Position numbers and translations under genes: made by a program. From Gemmobacter nectariphilus DSM 15620 (lineage in GTDB: Bacteria > Pseudomonadota > Alphaproteobacteria > Rhodobacterales > Rhodobacteraceae), in contig NZ_AUCM01000015.1 in assembly GCF_000429765.1 (NCBI RefSeq), forward strand, positions 1 through 64,000: DNA of 64,000 nt. Direction: 5' to 3'. Positions 19,101-27,011 of the stretch are shown piece by piece (within the stretch, counting starts at the first letter, position 1; the number at the start of each line of letters is the position of its first letter). The notes beneath the pieces were generated by a model. It made no database searches. It saw only the letters and a list, made by a program, of their open reading frames with translations, and was not told where the DNA came from.

Positions 19101-20089
19101 TCGTCGCGGCTGACGAGGAAGGCATCGGCGCGGCTCACACCGTTCACCGCCCAACTGGCGGGCGTGGTGGATTTGGCCGAGACCTCGACGCCCGGCCGCA
19201 CCTTGCAGGATCCCGCCCGCAGATCGTCGCCGAACCACGCCACCACGAGGCTGACGCTCTGGACCGCGGGCGCCATCGCCCGCAGCCGGTCCAGCGCCTC
19301 CACCATGTCGGTGGAATCGGCCAGCGCGTTCAGGTTCTCGGGCACCGTCGCGCCGCCATCGGTCTTGCGGATGGCCTGCGTGGCATAGGTGAATTCGCCG
19401 GACGCCGGGATCATGGTGACGGCGCGGGTCAGTCCCTCGGCGGTGTCGGGATCGGCGAGCGGGCGGAACACCTCGAAGGAGAGCTGCGGCAGACGGTTGC
19501 CATAGGTCGAGAGCGCCAGTTCCTCGAAGACCACGTAGGCCGTACCACGATAGGCGGGCGTGCTGGCCGCGCCCATCCTGGCCGCGATGAACGGGTCCGC
19601 CGTCTGAGCCTCGTCACCGGGATACCAGCGCCAGGTGACGCCGGAGAGGTCCATCGGCTTGCCGTCGGCCCAGATGCGCCCGATCCCGGTGATTGGCCCC
19701 TCGCAGAGCGCGACGGCGAAACTGGCGTAGTAGAGATACTCGGTGGTCTTGACCTTGCCGCCCCCGCCGCCCTTGCCGCCACCCTGCGTGGTGGTCTTCG
19801 TCTCCTCGCGGAAATCTGTCGCCCAGATGATGTTGCCGCCCAGCCGCATGCGGCCATAGAGCCGGGGGATGACTGCGCCTTCGGTGGCTGAAGTGATGCG
19901 CAGCGTGTCGAGCCGCGCGCCCTCGATGCGCTGCGTGGGCGCCAGCGACGAGATGATCCAGCTGTCGACGACCGAGCCGATGGTCGAGCCGATGAACCCG
20001 CCGATGGTGGCGGCGCTGACGCCGAGGATCGCGCCGCCGATCGAACCGCCAATGGCGGCGCCGGCGGCACCGAGAACAAGCGTTGCCAT
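16133..20089 (-). CDS. GTA-like host-specificity/baseplate protein with TIM-barrel domain
   Basis: At 1318 residues this is the largest protein in the window. It begins with a glycine/alanine-rich hydrophobic stretch of insertion type, then a domain with TEYLYYASFAVALCEGPITG common to tail-tip proteins. A glycoside-hydrolase-like TIM barrel follows (WSEYFGHQPGDG, DFVGIDNYMPLSDWRDG, IWFTELGCPAID) and then a phage tail-tip/fibronectin-like C-terminal part. It corresponds to the last structural gene of the gene transfer agent cluster of Rhodobacter. It should cap the baseplate and contact the cell wall. The TIM barrel may be structural rather than catalytic. Confidence 0.92.
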   Translation of the reverse strand: MATLVLGAAGAAIGGSIGGAILGVSAATIGGFIGSTIGSVVDSWIISSLAPTQRIEGARLDTLRITSATEGAVIPRLYGRMRLGGNIIWATDFREETKTTTQGGGKGGGGGKVKTTEYLYYASFAVALCEGPITGIGRIWADGKPMDLSGVTWRWYPGDEAQTADPFIAARMGAASTPAYRGTAYVVFEELALSTYGNRLPQLSFEVFRPLADPDTAEGLTRAVTMIPASGEFTYATQAIRKTDGGATVPENLNALADSTDMVEALDRLRAMAPAVQSVSLVVAWFGDDLRAGSCKVRPGVEVSAKSTTPASWAVNGVSRADAFLVSRDDKDRPVYGGTPSDFAVVQAIQEMKARGLRVTFYPFILMDVPPGNTLPNPYSDNAAETGQPAFPWRGRITCSPAAGYAGTADKTATAASQVAALFGAATPASFSVSGESVSWTGSPGDWGLRRMVLHYAHLCAAAGVVDAFLIGTEMPGLTTIRSGASTYPAVQAYRDLLADVRSILGSGTKIGYAADWSEYFGHQPGDGSGDVYFHLDPLWADPEIDFVGIDNYMPLSDWRDGFEHADAAEGWPAIYDRAYLQGNIAGGEGFDWFYASAADRTAQVRTPITDGAAGKPWVFRYKDLRAWWSNAHHDRPGGVESGTPTAWAPQSKPIWFTELGCPAIDRGTNQPNVFFDPKSSESFTPHFSRGWRDDAIQRAYLEATYLWWGEAANNPVSSVYGGRMVHVPECAAWTWDARPYPFFPALTDVWTDGANWRLGHWLTGRLGAVSLAALVRHLCLRAGLPVSRIDVTGLWGAVEGYAITALESPRASITTLSRHFGFDAVETEGVIRFIMRGRASVATLAPDDLVAPREGDLLELTRGQETELPQALKWQIARADEDYDAALVEARRITVDTTRIASESFPMAVPPEEAERRCRRAAWVGRETAAFRLPPSRLALDPADAIRLAHDGRLVDLRLVSIADAEARGIEAVRQDRATYDLPPGDPRAASLTRAVVFGAPDAVLMDLPQLTEDQPAHRPLIAAHAVPWPGEMAVFRSPSTDGFELLTTFGSRARIGTLVSDFYAGPTSRFDLGNALMVDLLTGTLESVTDLTLFGGANALAIESAPGVWEIVQAGAAELLAPGRYRLTRLLRGQRGTEGAIGNPAPAGARIVVLDTALASLPIAEADLGIPWNWRIGPASRPVSDETYVAQSFAPKGVGLRPFSVAHVEQPWRSPRTPGDLTIRWTRRSRALAADSWGGLEVPLTEELEAYEVEILDGATVKRVLSTTTTSALYSAAQQTGDWGALLGPGNTLDIRIHQLSALVGRGAPKTVTLTL

Positions 20090-20098
20090 GTCGGGGTC

Positions 20099-20533
20099 TC
20101 AGCGTTGCGGGAACAGGAAGGCGAAGGCGATGCGCCGCCGCCAGGATGGGATGAGCGGTTCCTCGATCACGCCGAGCCGCTCATAGGCGTGGAGGAAGCT
20201 GTCGGGCGCGGTCAGGACCCCGACATGCTTCGCGATGGCACGGGGCTTCATGCGGAAGAGGACCAGCGCGCCCGGACACGCCTCGGCGAGCGGCATCTCG
20301 ATCATCATGGCGCGCGCACCCTCGGCCAGCACCTCGCGCGGGCCGGTCTCGCCCCAGTCGCGACTGTAGGCCGGGATCGGGAACGGCTCTGGACCCACAA
20401 CCTCGCGCCAGACGCCCCGGGCGAGCCCGAGGCAATCGCAGCCGACACCGCGCAGGCTCGCCTGGTCGTGGTACGGCGTGCCGAGCCAGGAGCGCGCGAT
20501 GGCGATGACGCGGGTGGGATCGGCGGAGGTCAC
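20099..20533 (-). CDS. NlpC/P60 cell-wall peptidase of the tail tip
   Basis: A 144-residue cysteine peptidase of the NlpC/P60 type carried on the tail tip. The catalytic cysteine lies in GVGCDCLGLARGVWRE and the histidine in IAKHVGVL. It matches the GTA peptidase that opens peptidoglycan at infection. The start is GTG at 20533, which overlaps the TGA of the preceding gene (GTGA), with GAAGGG eight bases upstream. The next gene follows after 9 bp. Confidence 0.9.
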   Translation of the reverse strand: MTSADPTRVIAIARSWLGTPYHDQASLRGVGCDCLGLARGVWREVVGPEPFPIPAYSRDWGETGPREVLAEGARAMMIEMPLAEACPGALVLFRMKPRAIAKHVGVLTAPDSFLHAYERLGVIEEPLIPSWRRRIAFAFLFPQR

Positions 20534-21414
20534 AACACGGACCCTTCGTGCCCGCCATCCTTGGTGGCGTAGCGGAGAACGGCGTCTTGGCCGGGTATGT
20601 GCGGGAAACCTCGGAAGTTGGCGGTATTGGCGAACTTGGCCCCGCAGGTCTCGATGCGCTTGTCGCAGCCCGCGCGGATGGTGAAGGCATCGCCCTCGGC
20701 GATCGCGCGCACGGGGGCCTCGAGCAAGGTCAGGATCGCGACTCCGTCCGTCACGTCGTGGCCTAGCACCTCGGTGCGCCGCCCCGCGTTCGCACCGCTC
20801 GTCCATTCGAGCGTGCCGAAGGTGAACCAGCCGGACGTGAATGCGCCCAGCCCCGAGGCGGTGAAGGCCCGGTCGCGCAGGAGATCGATCACGGCACCGG
20901 TGCCCTTGAAGGCCGGATCCTCGAGATCGACGCCGCAGCGCGCGTCCCCGAGCGCAGCATCGCAGGTCGCCTGAAAGGTTCGCCCGACCGTCTGGCCGAG
21001 CACATGGGCGAGCGAGCGGACTTCGGCGACGAAGGCGAGCCGCCCGCGCCGGATCTGTCCGATGGCGCCTCGCCGCATCAGCACGCGCTGGCTCGTGTCA
21101 GCCCAGTTCACGCGCCAGACTTCGACCTCGGCGTTGTCCCAGCGGCCGTCGAGAATGTCGGTCTCGGTGATCCGGTCCGAGGTCAGCACACCCTCGGCAT
21201 CCTGCGCATCGACCGACAGGTCCGAGCCCGACCGCACCTCGGACGCCGTGAGCCCGCTCTCGGGCTCGAAGGCCGTGCCATCGAAGCTCAGCGTCCGGTC
21301 ATGGTCGGTGAAGCCGAAGGTGACGCCATCGGCGCGCGTGATCCGCCAGCACCACGCGAGCGTGGTCCTGCCGTCGTCGAGATGGGCCTGCAGGGCGGGA
21401 GCGAGGGTCTTCAT
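20530..21414 (-). CDS. DUF2163 baseplate protein
   Basis: A 294-residue protein of the DUF2163 family (with the phage_BR0599 C-terminal part), the baseplate hub component of GTA-like tails. Visible features are LAWCWRITRADGVTFGFTDH at the N-terminus and, near the C-terminus, a cysteine-containing segment CDKRIETCGAKFANTANFRG typical of the family (iron-sulfur in some homologues). It overlaps its neighbours by four bases on both sides, so the tail-tip genes are translated as a coupled set. Confidence 0.9.
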   Translation of the reverse strand: MKTLAPALQAHLDDGRTTLAWCWRITRADGVTFGFTDHDRTLSFDGTAFEPESGLTASEVRSGSDLSVDAQDAEGVLTSDRITETDILDGRWDNAEVEVWRVNWADTSQRVLMRRGAIGQIRRGRLAFVAEVRSLAHVLGQTVGRTFQATCDAALGDARCGVDLEDPAFKGTGAVIDLLRDRAFTASGLGAFTSGWFTFGTLEWTSGANAGRRTEVLGHDVTDGVAILTLLEAPVRAIAEGDAFTIRAGCDKRIETCGAKFANTANFRGFPHIPGQDAVLRYATKDGGHEGSVL

Positions 21415-22037
21415 CGGCGCAGTTCCAGAAGCGGAATGGAGGTGATCGAGCCGAGCCGCTCAAGGTCGAGCGTCACGTCGAGCACGTCGGTGTCGAAGCG
21501 GACCGGCACGTCGAACTCGAAGCCTGCGGTGATGGCGACGCCAGCACCCGGCGCAGCGCTGAAGGTGACGACGCCTGTGGCGGTGTCGACCGACCAGCCG
21601 GAGAGCTGCTCGACGCCCGCCAGCGCGATGCGCACGGTTCCGGTCACCGGCTTCGCGATAGCTCGCGTCCAGGATTGCGCGCCCGAGGCGTAGCGCTTCG
21701 CCAACTGGAAGGCGGTCGTCGCGCCGTCGCCGGTGCCGATGGCCTGGTCGGTGGGCAATGGCGTCTGGGACGGCAGGCACGACTTGAAGTCGCCCCAGTC
21801 CTTGAAACGGAAGCCATGCAGGCGGCCGTTTCGCGCCTCGAAGAAGGCGACGACCGCTGCCAGGTCGTCCGCGCGGCGGATGCCGTAGGCGACGTCGTAG
21901 CGGCGGCGCGAGTTGGCCCAGCTGGCGTTGCGCTCCTCGTCGCCCGAGGCGAGCTCGACGATCTGCGTGCGCCGCTCCGGCCCGCCCCGCGCGCCACGAC
22001 TGATGTTGTCGGGAAACCGGACCTCGTGAAATGCCAT
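21411..22037 (-). CDS. DUF2460 distal tail protein
   Basis: The 208-residue protein matches DUF2460: FHEVRFPDNISRGARGG at the start, RRRYDVAYGIRRADDL, then GRLHGFRFKDWGDFKS. This family forms the distal tail ring in gene transfer agents and related siphophages. The start ATG at 22037 shares one base with the tape-measure stop (TGATG); an in-frame GTG one codon earlier is less likely. Confidence 0.9.
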   Translation of the reverse strand: MAFHEVRFPDNISRGARGGPERRTQIVELASGDEERNASWANSRRRYDVAYGIRRADDLAAVVAFFEARNGRLHGFRFKDWGDFKSCLPSQTPLPTDQAIGTGDGATTAFQLAKRYASGAQSWTRAIAKPVTGTVRIALAGVEQLSGWSVDTATGVVTFSAAPGAGVAITAGFEFDVPVRFDTDVLDVTLDLERLGSITSIPLLELRR

Positions 22038-24454
22038 CACATGCCCCTCCGCCCGAGCGAGACGGCGCGGGCGATGTCGGCGGCGACCTGCGTGCGCGAC
22101 TGGCGGAAGCTCTCGGCGTCGCGCGCCAAGATGGTGACGTTGACCCCGCCGCCCGCGCCGTAAGCCTGCGCCTCCCGCCGCGACAGCACCCGCTCACCGC
22201 GCTGCAGGATCGCGGGCACCTCGTCGTGGCGGAGGCCAGCGATGCCGCCGCCATGCATTCGGGGCGCGGTGGCGAAGGCCATGGCAGGCACCATGCGCGA
22301 GGGCCCGGCCGATCCGACCATCCCGCCCGCATGCAGGACGTTCGCGAAAATGCCGCCCGCCCCGGAGAACACGCCTGAGAGCGCATTGGCGATCGGCCCG
22401 AGGATGAACCGCCGCGCCGCGAGCTGGGCGAGATCGGCCAGCAGCGAGGTGACGAGGTCGCGGAAGTTCAGCTTGCCGGTCTTCACGAACTGGCCCACCG
22501 CGTTCTCGGCCGACTGGAAGGCGCCGACGAGGCTCTGGCCGATGTCGCCACCGATGTCGCGGGCCTTGCTGGCGTAGTCCGACAGCGCCGCCGTGACGGC
22601 CTGCCAACCGGTGACGGCAGCTTCGGTCGCGGGCTCTGCCGCAGCGGCTGCAGCCCCGGCCGCTGCGCCGGCACCCGTCGCGGCGCGCCCGGCTTCACCA
22701 AGCGCCGTCTCCAGCCGCTCGGCAGCACCCGTGGCCTCGGTCAGGGCATCCGCGCTCGCCTCGTCGGTGCCGCGCACCGCATCGCGCAGCGCCTGCCAGC
22801 TTTCCAGAGGGGCGCGGGCGCCGTCCGCAAGATCGCGCGCGGCGCCCCGATAGAGGTTGGCGGACTCGAGTGCCCGGTTCGCCGCCTCCGTGAGTCCGAG
22901 ATCGGGCGCGGTAAGCGGTTTGTTCTCGAAGGCCCGGTCGAACGCCGCCTGCGCCGCCGTCGTGGCGGCCGTTGCCGCCCCTTCGAAGCGGTTCTCGATC
23001 TGCCCAAGGTCGAGATCGGGGATGACGGAGATACGTCGCTCGGACCCGAGGGCTTCGAGCCCCTGATTGATGCCGCCGATGAAGCCGTTGATGCGCGAGA
23101 CCACGCCGTTCAGCATCGCCTCGACGCCGTCGACCAGGCTGTTCGCCGCCTGGAACGCCAGATCCCCGATGGCGGCGGGCAGCAGGCCCCAGATCGCCTT
23201 GATCGCCTCGTAGGCGCCCTCGAATGTATTTGCCGCGGTGTTGCCGAAACCGACGACGCTCCCGATGGCGCTCTGCATGCCCGAGGCGGCGTCGGCCTTC
23301 AGGTCGAAGAACATCGCCGTTGCCGCGGCCCCGGCCGCAGCGGCGCCCATCCTGATCCGCTCCCAGACCTCGACGGCCAGGTCCTTCAGGAGCGACATCG
23401 CCTCGCCAAACCCGCTCGCGCCCGAGACGAGACGGGTGAACTGGTAGACGAGCTCGCCCGCGCCGACGATGAGCGCCCCGATGCCGGTCCGGATCAGCGC
23501 CCCGCGCAGGACGACCAGCGCCGTGGCGAGGCCCCGGACCGAGAGCGCGGCAGCGACCATCCCCGCCACCCAGCGGCCCGCGAGGAAGGCCGCGAAGGTG
23601 GCTGCATAGGTGGCCAGACGGCCGATGTTGTCGAAAAGACCGCGGATCGCGATGCCGAGCGGCCCGGTGCGGCTGGCAACCGCCGCCATGGCGTCGGCGA
23701 CGGCTTCGAGCGCCGGAGCAGCGGCGACGGCAAGCTGGTTCGACAGCCCCCGCCAGATCAGCCCGAGCCGGGAGATCGCATCGTTGGTCCGCTCGATCTG
23801 GTCGGCATCCTGCTCGGAGACGACGACCCCGAAGGCGAGGACGTCCTCGGTCGCCTGGCGCAGCGTCGCGGTGTCGATCCGGCTCATCGCGATGGAGCCT
23901 TCCTCACCGAAAAGCTGGCCCGCAACGGCAGCGCGCTCGGCGGCGGGCACGAAGTCCTCGATCGCGGCGTTGATCGCGCCGACCCGCTGGTCCAGCGGCA
24001 GGGCGATCAGGTCGGTGGCCGACAGCCCCAGCCGGTCGAGCGCGTCGGCGGCGGGGCCGGTCCCGGCCGCCGCCTGGCTGAGACGGCGCGTCAGATCCTT
24101 CGTCGCCTGCTCGATGCCGGACATGGAGACGCCCGCCAGTTCGCCCGCGCGCTCCAGCGTCTGGATCGAGGCGACCGTCGTGTCGAGCGACTGCGCGAGC
24201 TTGGCCTGCGCATCGACGCTCTGCAGCCCGGACCGGATCATCGCCACGCCAGCGGCGGCGGCAGCCGCCACGGCGGCGGCCGCCGCAACCCGCACCCGCC
24301 GCGAGAAGGCCGCGAGCCGAGCGTTGGCCGCTTCCATCTCCCGGCTCAGCCGTCCGAAGCCGCGCGACCCGGCGTCACCGACACCCTCCAGTTCCGCGCG
24401 CACCTGCCGTCCGCCCACGGCCGCGAGGCGGACGCTAACCCGTTTTTCCGCCAT
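22037..24454 (-). CDS. Tail tape-measure protein
   Basis: The 805-residue protein is alanine-rich with an N-terminal segment typical of tape-measure proteins (VSVRLAAVGGRQVRAELEGV). Predicted coiled coil follows, then a membrane-active central part (FAAFLAGRWVAGMVAAALSV), and a C-terminal ARRFILGPIANALSGVF with a glycine-rich stretch, as in lambda-like/GTA tape measures. It sets tail length and enters the host envelope. Its start lies 20 bases inside the frameshifted chaperone product, the usual order G, GT, tape measure. Confidence 0.92.
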   Translation of the reverse strand: MAEKRVSVRLAAVGGRQVRAELEGVGDAGSRGFGRLSREMEAANARLAAFSRRVRVAAAAAVAAAAAAGVAMIRSGLQSVDAQAKLAQSLDTTVASIQTLERAGELAGVSMSGIEQATKDLTRRLSQAAAGTGPAADALDRLGLSATDLIALPLDQRVGAINAAIEDFVPAAERAAVAGQLFGEEGSIAMSRIDTATLRQATEDVLAFGVVVSEQDADQIERTNDAISRLGLIWRGLSNQLAVAAAPALEAVADAMAAVASRTGPLGIAIRGLFDNIGRLATYAATFAAFLAGRWVAGMVAAALSVRGLATALVVLRGALIRTGIGALIVGAGELVYQFTRLVSGASGFGEAMSLLKDLAVEVWERIRMGAAAAGAAATAMFFDLKADAASGMQSAIGSVVGFGNTAANTFEGAYEAIKAIWGLLPAAIGDLAFQAANSLVDGVEAMLNGVVSRINGFIGGINQGLEALGSERRISVIPDLDLGQIENRFEGAATAATTAAQAAFDRAFENKPLTAPDLGLTEAANRALESANLYRGAARDLADGARAPLESWQALRDAVRGTDEASADALTEATGAAERLETALGEAGRAATGAGAAAGAAAAAAEPATEAAVTGWQAVTAALSDYASKARDIGGDIGQSLVGAFQSAENAVGQFVKTGKLNFRDLVTSLLADLAQLAARRFILGPIANALSGVFSGAGGIFANVLHAGGMVGSAGPSRMVPAMAFATAPRMHGGGIAGLRHDEVPAILQRGERVLSRREAQAYGAGGGVNVTILARDAESFRQSRTQVAADIARAVSLGRRGM

Positions 24455-25129
24455 GGGAGTGATCCATCTGTTCGTTGAGTTTGGTGACCATCACCGCCTC
24501 GATGACGGGCAGCAGTTCGGCCATGGCGAGCGGCGGCACGCCGAGGGCGTCACCAAGCGCCAGCGCCGCCGACATGTCCCAGCCGATCACGGCGTCGGGC
24601 AGGACACGCAGCTGGCCGCCGAGCCGACCGACCAGGTCCCAGACCTGCCAGCCCTCGAAGGTCTCGGGGCGATTCAGCCGCGCCGGGCAGTCCGAGCAGG
24701 CTTGCTCGCGGCCCTCGTAGGGTGCGCAGGCTTGGCAGTATCGCTCGCCCCCGCCGAAGGACCATTCGGCGAGAGCGCGGAGGCGTTTTTTTCCTGTTCC
24801 AGCAGCAGACCCTTCGAGACGTAGGTCAGCTGGAAAGCCTCGAAGATCGGCCAGACGTCGAGGAGCGCGTCGATGGCCTCTGGGCTCGGGTCGATGGCGT
24901 TGCCGTCGGCGTCGCCGATGCCCTCCCAGGCGAGCACCGCCCGCCGCGCGAGAGCCTTGGCGAACGCGACGGCGCGTTCCTCGTCCGAGGCCTCCTCGGG
25001 CACAGCCTCGACGGCCGGGTCGCTGCGCGTCGCCACCATCAGCGCCGTGGTCAGTGGGCGCAGCTGCACCCGAACGCCAGGGGCGAGGTCATGCCAGCGC
25101 GGGGCATTGGTCAGGTCAAGCGTCAGCAT
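24435..25129 (-). CDS. Tail assembly chaperone GT fusion made by -1 frameshift
   Basis: This is the extended product expected when ribosomes slip back one base at A AAA AAC (24791-24785). It has 115 codons of the chaperone frame plus 116 codons of the -1 frame, 231 residues in all, ending at TAG 24437-24435. The -1 frame has no start codon between the slip site and its first conserved-looking residues. It contains a possible zinc-binding stretch, YCQACAPY and ACSDCPAR, followed by WQVWDLVGRLGGQLRVLPD. Lambda-like G/GT frameshifting just before the tape-measure gene is a conserved feature of long-tailed phages. Translation of the extension is inferred from sequence only. Confidence 0.75.
24674..25129 (-). 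CDS. Tail assembly chaperone G (unshifted product)
   Basis: The 151-residue unshifted product. N-terminal MLTLDLTNAPRWHDLAPGV, then a helical middle containing ERAVAFAKALARRAVLAWEG, matching alphaproteobacterial phage tail assembly chaperones. The last third (after the slip site) is low-complexity and alanine/proline-rich, as expected of a tail translated only by default. It coats the tape-measure protein during tail assembly. It begins 2 bp after the tail-tube stop. Confidence 0.85.
   Translation of the reverse strand: MLTLDLTNAPRWHDLAPGVRVQLRPLTTALMVATRSDPAVEAVPEEASDEERAVAFAKALARRAVLAWEGIGDADGNAIDPSPEAIDALLDVWPIFEAFQLTYVSKGLLLEQEKNASALSPNGPSAGASDTAKPAHPTRAASKPARTARRG
24753..24791 (-). promoter_or_regulatory. 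Programmed -1 frameshift signal (slippery heptamer plus hairpin)
   Basis: The heptamer A AAA AAC lies at 24791-24785 in the correct phase for the chaperone frame (GAA AAA AAC). After a 14-base spacer comes the hairpin GCCGAA-TGGTCC-TTCGGC (24770-24753), with CTC/GAG able to extend it. Slippery site, spacing and stem match known -1 frameshift stimulators. Confidence 0.75.
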
Positions 25130-25131
25130 CC

Positions 25132-26073
25132 TCAATACACCTCTATGTCGTTGATCAGGGTTGCGGTGCACATCCGGCCGACGACGCTGTCGCGGGCGGC
25201 CTGCCAGTCGAAGGTCGCCTGCACGCCCTGCGGTCCGGAAATCTCGATGCGCGGGCGTGGCAGGTAGACGGCGTGCACGGTGAAGGTGAAGCTCTCGCCC
25301 GAGGGCAGGACGTAGCCGAATTCCATCTCGCAGGCCTCGCCGTTGATCGCCTGCGTCACCAGCGTCTGGTCGGCGAAGCGCACCTCGATCCGGCCGGTGA
25401 GCGCGGCGATGGACGGGTCCGCGCCGTCGATGCGGCCGTCCGAGCGGATGGTCTCGATACGGTCGAGGTTGTTGGCATAGGTGATCTCGGCCGAGACGAC
25501 GTTGCCGAGCGCGGTGCCGTTGCGGCTGATCGCGCCGTTGAAATGGCCAAAGCGCTTCAGCTCCAGCGCCGCGGGCGTTCCGGCGCTGGTCGTCGTGCCC
25601 ACGGTCTCGCCCTGCGCCACCAGCCGTGCGGTTGCGGTCAGCAGGCCGGAGCGCTGCATCTGCCAGGTGATCTGGTCGAGCACGCAGCCGGAATACATCG
25701 CGTACCGCGGCACCTCCGGCATGCCGGTCTCGATCGACATGCTCGGCAGAGTCCAGGACCCGGACTGGAACTCGTGGGTGTACGGGGCCTCCGCGCCCGT
25801 GGTCGTGGGCGTGCCGAAGGCGGCCTTCAGCCAGAATCCGAAGGCCTCGGCGTCGAGTGGGACCACGACATCGCCATCGGCCGTCACCGCGTCCTTGATC
25901 GGCGCCAGCGGATCGCGGCCGTAGCCGAGCAGTTCCGAGTTCAGCAGCGGTTGCTCGGCACCGAGCGAGGTGCTGGCGAAGGGCATACGGGTGAAGCCGC
26001 TCACGGGCGGCGTTCCATAGGTCGTCTCGAACGCAAGCGCCATCAGCGCCCGCGCCCCCTGGGCTCGTGCCAT
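25132..26073 (-). CDS. Major tail tube protein
   Basis: The 313-residue protein is annotated as tail tube from its place (between tail terminator and chaperone) and its composition: ALMALAFETTYGTPPVSGF at the N-terminus and a beta-rich body with TWQMQRSGLLTATARLVAQG, typical of phage tail tube proteins of this group. It polymerises into the tail tube around the tape measure. GAGGAG six bases before ATG supports the start. Confidence 0.85.
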   Translation of the reverse strand: MARAQGARALMALAFETTYGTPPVSGFTRMPFASTSLGAEQPLLNSELLGYGRDPLAPIKDAVTADGDVVVPLDAEAFGFWLKAAFGTPTTTGAEAPYTHEFQSGSWTLPSMSIETGMPEVPRYAMYSGCVLDQITWQMQRSGLLTATARLVAQGETVGTTTSAGTPAALELKRFGHFNGAISRNGTALGNVVSAEITYANNLDRIETIRSDGRIDGADPSIAALTGRIEVRFADQTLVTQAINGEACEMEFGYVLPSGESFTFTVHAVYLPRPRIEISGPQGVQATFDWQAARDSVVGRMCTATLINDIEVY

Positions 26074-26097
26074 GGTATTCTCCTCGGGTTGTCGGGA

Positions 26098-26514
26098 TCA
26101 GCCGAGCGGATCGGCCGTGGAATAGTGCAGCACCACCGGGATCACGGCCGCCTTCAGGCTGGCCGCGCCTTCGACGGGCAGATCGACCGGCCGTGGCGCT
26201 TCCGCTTCGACCCAGTCGCAGAGCCCGCCCATTGTGCGGTCGGCGGCGAGCGCCGTGCCGATGCTGGCGGTCAACGTGTCGAAGGCGGCGTCACGGTCAG
26301 CGCCCTGCACGACCGCCTCGATCTCGGCGCGGTGCTGGTAGTGGTAGCGCAGCGGAGAGAGCGTGACCTCCGGCTCACCCGGCTCGCCATCGCGCAGGAT
26401 CAGCAGCCCCTCGGCCGGGATACGTTCGGGCAGTACCTCACCGCGCAGGGCGGCGGCGGGGAACGCCGAGACCCGCGCGTGCAGCGCGGTGAGGATGGTT
26501 TCGCGAGGTGTCAT
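26098..26514 (-). CDS. Tail terminator / minor tail protein
   Basis: A 138-residue protein of the group often mislabelled acyl-CoA transferase in GTA-like clusters. Features include MTPRETILTALHARVSAF, SPLRYHYQHRAEIEAVVQG and CDWVEAEAP. By position it caps the tail or joins it to the head. Its ATG (26514) overlaps the TGA of merR (ATGA), so its natural upstream neighbour has been replaced by the mercury cassette and its translation may now be coupled to merR. Confidence 0.82.
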   Translation of the reverse strand: MTPRETILTALHARVSAFPAAALRGEVLPERIPAEGLLILRDGEPGEPEVTLSPLRYHYQHRAEIEAVVQGADRDAAFDTLTASIGTALAADRTMGGLCDWVEAEAPRPVDLPVEGAASLKAAVIPVVLHYSTADPLG

Positions 26515-26936
26515 GGGTCGGCCGAGTTGGAAATCGCGTCGAGCACCGGACAGTCGGGGACTTCGGCGCCCGAACACCTGGATGCGGTTGCAGCGAGGAC
26601 GGTTTCGATACGCCGAAGATCCGCGATCTTCGCCCGCACGTCCGCAAGGTGGCGCTCCGTCCGCTCCTTGACCTCGGCGCAGGTCGGCGCGGTTCCGTCT
26701 TCGAGCCCCATCAGCCCGCGAATGTCCTCCATAGAGAATCCGAGTTCGCGGGCGCGCAGGATGAAGCGCAAGCGCGTTGCGTGTGCGGCGGAATAGATGC
26801 GGTAGCCGGCATCCGTGCGGGGCGGGTCGGGCAGAAGGTCGGTTTTCTCGTAATAGCGGATCGTCTCGATATTGCAGCCGGTCGTCCGGGCAAGATCGCC
26901 GCGTGTGAAACCGCTCTCGCGCTCGTGATCTGACAT
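26511..26936 (-). CDS. merR: MerR mercury-responsive regulator
   Basis: The 141-residue MerR-family activator/repressor has the N-terminal winged helix (FTRGDLARTTGCNIETIRYY), a long dimer helix, and the three mercury-binding cysteines: PTCAEV in the dimer helix and RCSGAEVPDC near the end. It should bind the promoter at 26950-26980 and switch on the divergent merTPFA genes when Hg(II) binds. The start at 26936 (MSDHERES) is preferred over an upstream in-frame codon that would run through the promoter. Unusually, its stop codon overlaps the start of a phage tail gene. Confidence 0.93.
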   Translation of the reverse strand: MSDHERESGFTRGDLARTTGCNIETIRYYEKTDLLPDPPRTDAGYRIYSAAHATRLRFILRARELGFSMEDIRGLMGLEDGTAPTCAEVKERTERHLADVRAKIADLRRIETVLAATASRCSGAEVPDCPVLDAISNSADP

Positions 26937-26949
26937 GCAATTTTTCCTC

Positions 26950-26980
26950 TTGAGCCTGTAGTTGCTACAGACCCTACACA
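26950..26980 (+). promoter_or_regulatory. mer promoter/operator with 19-bp spacer
   Basis: TTGAGC (26950-26955) and TACACA (26975-26980) are separated by 19 bp, the overlong spacer diagnostic of MerR-controlled promoters. Between them lies the dyad CTGTAG-TTG-CTACAG (26956-26970), the expected MerR binding site. It drives merT onwards and probably overlaps the merR promoter. Confidence 0.88.
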
Positions 26981-27011
26981 TCTTCTCAATCACAGACGAG
27001 AGGTGCGCGAC

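Noticed and set aside
17012-19891. 959-codon plus-strand open frame opposite the host-specificity gene
   Set aside because: Antisense shadow of the TIM-barrel tail protein; no domain, extreme Arg/Pro/Asp content.
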